From Listeria marthii FSL S4-120 (GTDB lineage Bacteria > Bacillota > Bacilli > Lactobacillales > Listeriaceae), in assembly GCA_000183865.1 (NCBI GenBank), contig CM001047.1, positions 1,972,191 to 1,988,804 of the forward strand: 16,614 bases of DNA, given 5' to 3'. Below, in pieces: positions 13,102-16,614 of the stretch. The notes under the pieces were generated by a model. The model ran no database searches and was not told where the DNA came from. It was given only the letters and a program-made list of their open reading frames with translations. The position numbers and the translations under genes are program-made. How positions within the stretch are numbered: the stretch's first letter is position 1; the number at the start of each line of letters is the position of its first letter.

Positions 13102-14577
13102 ATGACAGATGAGTTAGAACAAAAAGCATTGATTACTATTTTTGGCGGTACGGGAGATTTGGCAAATCGCAAACTTTACCCTTCGCTATATCATTTATAC
13201 AGTAAGGGGTCTCTTGGCGACAATTTTGCTGTTATTGGTACGGCGCGTCGTGAATGGAGTAATGATTTCTTCCGTGATAAAGTAAAAGAGTCTATCAAAG
13301 ACATTGATGGTTCCGAAAAAGATGCGGATGCATTTGCTTCTCATTTCTACTATCAATCTCATGATGTGACTAATAAAGAATCTTATGTAACGTTAAAAGA
13401 TTTGTCTGATGAACTTGATGCAAAATATGAACTTGGTGGTAATCGCCTTTTCTACCTTGCTATGGCGCCGAATTTCTTTGGAACTATCGCAAGTCGCATT
13501 AAATCTGAAGGCTTTGTGGACACAGACGGTTTCCATCGTTTAATTATCGAGAAACCATTTGGACATGATTTAGCTAGTGCGGAAGAATTAAACAATTCGC
13601 TTCGTCAAGCATTTAAAGAAGATGAAATTTATCGTATTGACCACTATTTAGGAAAAGAAATGATCCAAAATATCTCGGTTATTCGATTTGCAAATTCGAT
13701 CATTGAATCGCTTTGGAACAATCGTTATATCGATAATATCCAAGTTACTTTAACAGAAGTGCTTGGTGTAGAAGATCGTGGACGTTATTACGATGAAAGT
13801 GGCGCACTTCGAGACATGGTTCAAAACCATATCTTACAAATCGTTTCTTTACTCGCAATGGAACCACCGATTAACTTATCGACTCGCGAGATTCGTCATG
13901 AAAAAGTTCGCGCGCTTCGTTCTTTACGCGTTTTTGAAGGAAAAGAAGTTCATCAAAGCTTTGTCCGTGGTCAGTACGGCCCTGGTGAAGTAGATGGCAA
14001 AGAACTAAAAGGCTATCGTCAAGAAGATAATGTCGATCCTCATTCCAATACAGAAACTTTTGTTGCGGCAAAACTTGAAATCGATAATTTCCGCTGGGCT
14101 GGCGTTCCATTTTACATTCGTACTGGTAAACGTCTTGCGAAGAAAACAACGCAAATTGCGATTCAGTTTAAAGATGTACCACTAAACTTATTTGGCCAAC
14201 AACAATCGCTTGGTGGTAATGTGCTTGTTATTCATATCCAACCTGACGAGGGTATTACGCTTCATTTGAACGTGAAAGAACCTGGTCAAGGAATGGTGAC
14301 AATGCCAGTCAACTTAAATTATATTCATTCTTCACCAGATGGCATGAATACGCCTGAAGCATATGAAAAATTAATTCTAGACTGTCTGCGCGGCGACGCG
14401 ACTTACTTCTCTCACTGGGATGAAGTTTCGCTATCATGGAACTTTATCGACCATGTAGCAGATGTTTGGACAAATACAAAAGATCATTTCCCGAACTACA
14501 AATCCGGTTCATTGGGTCCAAAAGAAGCAGACGACCTTATTCAACGTGACGGATTCCAGTGGTTCCCAATCGATTAA
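13102..14577 (+). CDS. zwf: Glucose-6-phosphate 1-dehydrogenase
   Basis: 491 aa, full length. It oxidises glucose 6-phosphate to 6-phosphogluconolactone with NADP, the first step of the oxidative pentose phosphate pathway in the cytosol. Nucleotide-binding FGGTGDLANRKLYPSLY is at residues 14-30; EKPFGHD, conserved in the family, is near 153. The active-site block RIDHYLGKE is at 178-186 with its catalytic His region. C-terminal substrate-binding sequences include YIRTGKRLAKK near 339. The AGAGGG ribosome site lies about 10 bases before ATG 13102. Transcribed alone from its own promoter with an unusual structured leader; a strong terminator follows. Confidence 0.96.
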   Translation: MTDELEQKALITIFGGTGDLANRKLYPSLYHLYSKGSLGDNFAVIGTARREWSNDFFRDKVKESIKDIDGSEKDADAFASHFYYQSHDVTNKESYVTLKDLSDELDAKYELGGNRLFYLAMAPNFFGTIASRIKSEGFVDTDGFHRLIIEKPFGHDLASAEELNNSLRQAFKEDEIYRIDHYLGKEMIQNISVIRFANSIIESLWNNRYIDNIQVTLTEVLGVEDRGRYYDESGALRDMVQNHILQIVSLLAMEPPINLSTREIRHEKVRALRSLRVFEGKEVHQSFVRGQYGPGEVDGKELKGYRQEDNVDPHSNTETFVAAKLEIDNFRWAGVPFYIRTGKRLAKKTTQIAIQFKDVPLNLFGQQQSLGGNVLVIHIQPDEGITLHLNVKEPGQGMVTMPVNLNYIHSSPDGMNTPEAYEKLILDCLRGDATYFSHWDEVSLSWNFIDHVADVWTNTKDHFPNYKSGSLGPKEADDLIQRDGFQWFPID

Positions 14578-14581
14578 TCAA

Positions 14582-14621
14582 AAAACCAGAAATATGGCTA
14601 ATCTAGCCTGTTTCTGGTTTT
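14582..14621 (+). terminator. Terminator of zwf
   Basis: Two-tier hairpin: an outer 11-bp stem AAAACCAGAAA (14582-14592) / TTTCTGGTTTT (14611-14621) and an inner GGCTA/TAGCC (14596-14600/14604-14608), followed by T-rich sequence. Confidence 0.9.
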
Positions 14622-14631
14622 CTTTGTTTAC

Positions 14632-14659
14632 TTGCAAAAGCCCATGAGCATGTTAGAAT
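14632..14659 (+). promoter_or_regulatory. Promoter of the yueI-like gene
   Basis: TTGCAA (14632-14637), 16-base spacer, TAGAAT (14654-14659) preceded by TGT (extended -10). It lies 36 bases before the ATG. Confidence 0.5.
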
Positions 14660-14694
14660 AGAGAGGAAACTAACTAGTTAAAGGAGCTCATATA

Positions 14695-15126
14695 ATGGCT
14701 GAAAATATTGATGACTACCTAGAAAAAGGCATGTATGGGGCAAAAGAAATTAATCCCGCTGAGAAGAAAAAATACCTAGGAACTTACCGTGAACGTGTAT
14801 TAGTCGCTCTCACTAAAGAAGAAGTTTTAACCCAAGAATATCTTCCAGAACTAGAAAAAGCAATCCTAGAAAATAATGACTCCAAGCTTCTGTTAAACGG
14901 ATTACTGCATTATAATTCTTTACGCCCTTATATTAAATTAGCGGAAAAATGTAAACATGAATTTTCGATTGTTACTCGTTTGGAAGGTGAAACAGATATT
15001 TATCTCGTCCTTGCCTGCCAAAAAGCGGTAAACAAAGAGGATATTCATTTATATAAAGAAGCACCCGTAGAAAAACAAGAAGAACCTGTCTCGTTACTGG
15101 AGAAGGTTCGTAAATTATTTAATTAA
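14695..15126 (+). CDS. YueI family protein (DUF1694)
   Basis: 143 aa soluble protein. Sequence features of the family include the N-terminal DDYLEKGMYGAKEINPAEKK and YLGTYRERVLVALTKEEV (near residue 28), followed by LPELEKAI and a central LLLNGLLHYNSLRPYIKLAE region (near 65), and FSIVTRLEGETDIYLVLA near 90. The last 25 residues (EAPVEKQEEPVSLLEKVRKL) form an acidic linker plus an amphipathic helix. No catalytic motif is visible and the function is unknown in all species I recall. AAAGGAG lies 8 bases before the ATG. The downstream 45-aa membrane protein follows after 31 bases and may be in the same transcript. Confidence 0.75.
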   Translation: MAENIDDYLEKGMYGAKEINPAEKKKYLGTYRERVLVALTKEEVLTQEYLPELEKAILENNDSKLLLNGLLHYNSLRPYIKLAEKCKHEFSIVTRLEGETDIYLVLACQKAVNKEDIHLYKEAPVEKQEEPVSLLEKVRKLFN

Positions 15127-15157
15127 GTTTTCCGTCCAACATCGAGGAGGTCGATTT

Positions 15158-15295
15158 ATGCTACATCTTATCACAGTATCACTCGCTATTTTAATGGCGT
15201 TACAAACGATTTATTTTTTCATCCGCAAAAATGTCAATATGGGCGTTATGTTTTTGCTTATAACAGCTGCCCTTCTACTTCTCAGCACGATTTAA
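15158..15295 (+). CDS. Small membrane protein, 45 aa, two predicted helices
   Basis: Too short for usual gene calling. ATG 15158 is preceded by a strong GAGGAGGT ribosome site 6 bases upstream. The protein begins MLHLITVSLAILMALQTIYF (first helix, about residues 1-20), followed by a basic turn FIRKNVNMG and a second helix VMFLLITAALLLLSTI to the end. This gives a hairpin with the positive turn inside the cell and both ends outside. No family recognised. It probably shares the yueI-like transcript. Its last 21 bases overlap the 3' end of the convergent DUF6884-like gene. No terminator is visible at the junction. Confidence 0.65.
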   Translation: MLHLITVSLAILMALQTIYFFIRKNVNMGVMFLLITAALLLLSTI

Positions 15296-15763
15296 TGGCA
15301 TACCGGCCTCGACAGCTTGTTTTAACTCGCGCTGCATGACACCTATCCCTGTCGCCCCATCAAGTGGAAAACAAAAAGATTGTTTATCATCTGTAATACT
15401 CGCGAGTAGCCCTCTGAACTTTTTACCGCCTAACATCGGGATTTGTTCAGTAGGGTTTATTTGTAGTTTCTGCCACTGTGCCTTTAATTCCTCAAGCTGA
15501 ATTGTGTCTGCCCCTGTTCCTTTCATCGTGAAGCGAACATCGTACGTTTTTGGGACGATATCATCTGGTCGTAAAAAGCCGTATTTAGGCGATAAAATTA
15601 AATACTCCTTCGCGAACTGTTCTGCGTATGCTTTGCTTAAACGATGGAATGTCCCCGTGTATACATCGCTTGCCTTCACTGGACCGATATCTGGCAATTT
15701 GTCCCATATTTTCGGCTTCCCTGATGCGATAATAATCAGGTTTGTTTTATTGGATATTCCCAC
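15275..15763 (-). CDS. DUF6884-like protein of unknown function
   Basis: 162 aa. It opens with a short strand NLIIIASGKPKIWDK and continues with KASDVYTGTFHRLSKAYAEQ and YLILSPKYGFLRPDDIVPKTYD (near residue 54). The YTGxxFxxxxxYA and LSxKYGxxxPDxxxxxYD patterns are typical of the DUF6884 (YaaA-like or DNA-associated) group often found near mobile or DNA-modification genes. Biochemical role unknown. The start is GTG 15763, with only a weak ribosome site (AGGAAGAG 9 or so bases upstream). The gene overlaps the end of the GNAT gene by 28 bases, so translation is probably coupled. Its 3' end overlaps the convergent small membrane gene. Confidence 0.6.
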   Translation of the reverse strand: MGISNKTNLIIIASGKPKIWDKLPDIGPVKASDVYTGTFHRLSKAYAEQFAKEYLILSPKYGFLRPDDIVPKTYDVRFTMKGTGADTIQLEELKAQWQKLQINPTEQIPMLGGKKFRGLLASITDDKQSFCFPLDGATGIGVMQRELKQAVEAGMPLNRAEK

Positions 15764-16269
15764 ATCATCACTCTTCCTTGTTTCTCTTCGGTATCTTTTT
15801 CCTCTATATGTACGAAATGGTTATGCTTTAATACTTGGATGGATGCACCATTTTGTTCGTAGCTTCTGGCAAAAATACGATTGATTTCAGGCTGCTCTTC
15901 TAGCCAAGCAATCATTCCTATCAGCGCTTCGGACATATAGCCTTTATTTTGATAGTCTGGCACGATACTATAGCCAATTTCTATTTCTCCCGTTTCATCT
16001 GGGTTGCCTTGTCCGCCAATTTCGCCGATAATCTTATTTTCTTGCTTTAAAACGACTAATCGCGTCCATTTAATCATTCTATCGTCTTTTTTTACATTTT
16101 CTAACACATATGGTAAATAAAAAAAGAAATCAATTCCGGGCCAGTCTGGCGATACTTGGTAGCCACTCGCTTTTTCTAAAGCTTCTGTCCCATTGATCGT
16201 TGCTTGAATCATTTCCAGCGTGTAGTTAATTAAAATTAATCGATCTGTTTCTAAATTATCCACAACCAA
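15736..16269 (-). CDS. GNAT family N-acetyltransferase (RimJ/RimL type)
   Basis: 177 aa. The N terminus has the RimJ/RimL opening LETDRLILINYTLEMI. The acetyl-CoA core follows: VVLKQENKIIGEIGGQGNPD near residue 75, EIEIGYSIVPDYQNKGYMSE near 95 (the pyrophosphate loop QNKGYMSEA), and a C-terminal RSYEQNGASIQVLKHNHFVH near 140 (Asn-x-x-Ser motif). It transfers acetyl from acetyl-CoA to an amine; the acceptor is not readable. The TTG start at 16269 has AGGA about 10 bases upstream; GTG 16263 is an alternative. It overlaps the DUF6884-like gene, forming a two-gene operon. Confidence 0.85.
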   Translation of the reverse strand: MVVDNLETDRLILINYTLEMIQATINGTEALEKASGYQVSPDWPGIDFFFYLPYVLENVKKDDRMIKWTRLVVLKQENKIIGEIGGQGNPDETGEIEIGYSIVPDYQNKGYMSEALIGMIAWLEEQPEINRIFARSYEQNGASIQVLKHNHFVHIEEKDTEEKQGRVMMWEYPIKQT

Positions 16270-16614
16270 AACCCGGCTTTCCTACTAATTTATTACTTTC
16301 AATTTAGCAGAATTGGATAGAGGAACGCAACTAATCTGTGATTTTTTATCCGAAATTTTAATTTTTAACAACAAAACTATAAAAATAAAACTATTCTGAC
16401 TATATACTTGACCTTTCATCTTTGAATACGCTTCCATTCTAGTTATAGTCCAAATATAAGACCAGGTACTAATTATAACTAAAAGTGCAAGTTGCTTGAA
16501 TTGTGCAAACTGACGGAAAACTTTCAAAATAACAATTGACAATCGCATGGCAACCATATATATTAAATACTAACATAACATTTCTTGATATTAATTTTTT
16601 TCAAACCCCCCAAA
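16270..16614. other. AT-rich terminal region, no convincing gene
   Basis: A 90-codon minus-strand frame at 16285-16557 has no ribosome site and unremarkable AT-driven composition. I see no promoter for the GNAT gene that I would defend, no terminator and no repeat. Confidence 0.4.

Noticed and set aside
15504..15884. 126-codon plus-strand frame across the DUF6884/GNAT junction
   Set aside because: Antisense to two overlapping genes with clear family motifs; no ribosome site.
16285..16557. 90-codon minus-strand frame at the window end
   Set aside because: No ribosome site, no recognisable domain, AT-rich random-looking sequence; kept as gene-free region.
1..16614. CRISPR array, tRNA, rRNA, insertion sequence or prophage
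   Set aside because: No evenly spaced repeats, no cloverleaf-like or rRNA stretches, and no transposase or integrase frames seen on either strand.

Overview
The window is a low-GC Firmicute chromosome segment. Gene order (fhuB-fhuD / fhuC-reductase, xpaC-telA, dinB, SDR-rnz, zwf, yueI) and protein sequences point to Listeria (L. monocytogenes or a close relative). That identification is from memory of the family and gene order, not from a search. No tRNA, rRNA, CRISPR array, insertion sequence or phage gene is visible.

Layout. (1) 1-3578 is a ferric hydroxamate (siderophore) uptake locus. A partial permease gene (fhuB) and the lipoprotein gene fhuD lie on the minus strand. The ATPase gene fhuC and a ferredoxin/flavodoxin-NADP-reductase-like flavoprotein overlap on the plus strand. 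Three near-perfect Fur boxes each sit just downstream of a recognisable sigma-A promoter, one for each transcription unit. (2) 3594-5913 is a tightly overlapping minus-strand operon (ABC ATPase, ABC-2 permease, TetR repressor). Its promoter is embraced by two copies of a 16-bp TetR-type operator, so it is probably an autoregulated efflux operon. (3) 5984-7200 is a small accessory pocket. It holds an unannotated type I toxin-antitoxin-like locus (28-aa hydrophobic holin-like toxin, coupled leader ORF, convergent antisense RNA promoter, shared bidirectional terminator), followed by an orphan Imm26-like immunity gene. (4) 7201-9904 carries nudF (ADP-ribose pyrophosphatase) and the xpaC-telA pair linked to cell-envelope and toxic-compound tolerance. 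(5) 9903-12838 carries dinB (DNA polymerase IV) with a LexA box, and an SDR-rnz operon. (6) 12937-14621 carries zwf with a structured leader. (7) 14632-16269 carries a yueI-like gene, a 45-aa two-helix membrane protein, a DUF6884-like gene and a GNAT acetyltransferase. The end (16270-16614) is AT-rich with no convincing gene.

How the parts work together: iron limitation releases Fur from three promoters and gives a complete binding protein/permease/ATPase importer plus a candidate reductase to free the iron. DNA damage releases LexA from dinB. The TetR system is self-contained. Housekeeping genes (nudF, rnz, zwf) frame the accessory pocket. The least ordinary part is 5984-7155, where the toxin-antitoxin locus and the orphan immunity gene sit side by side.
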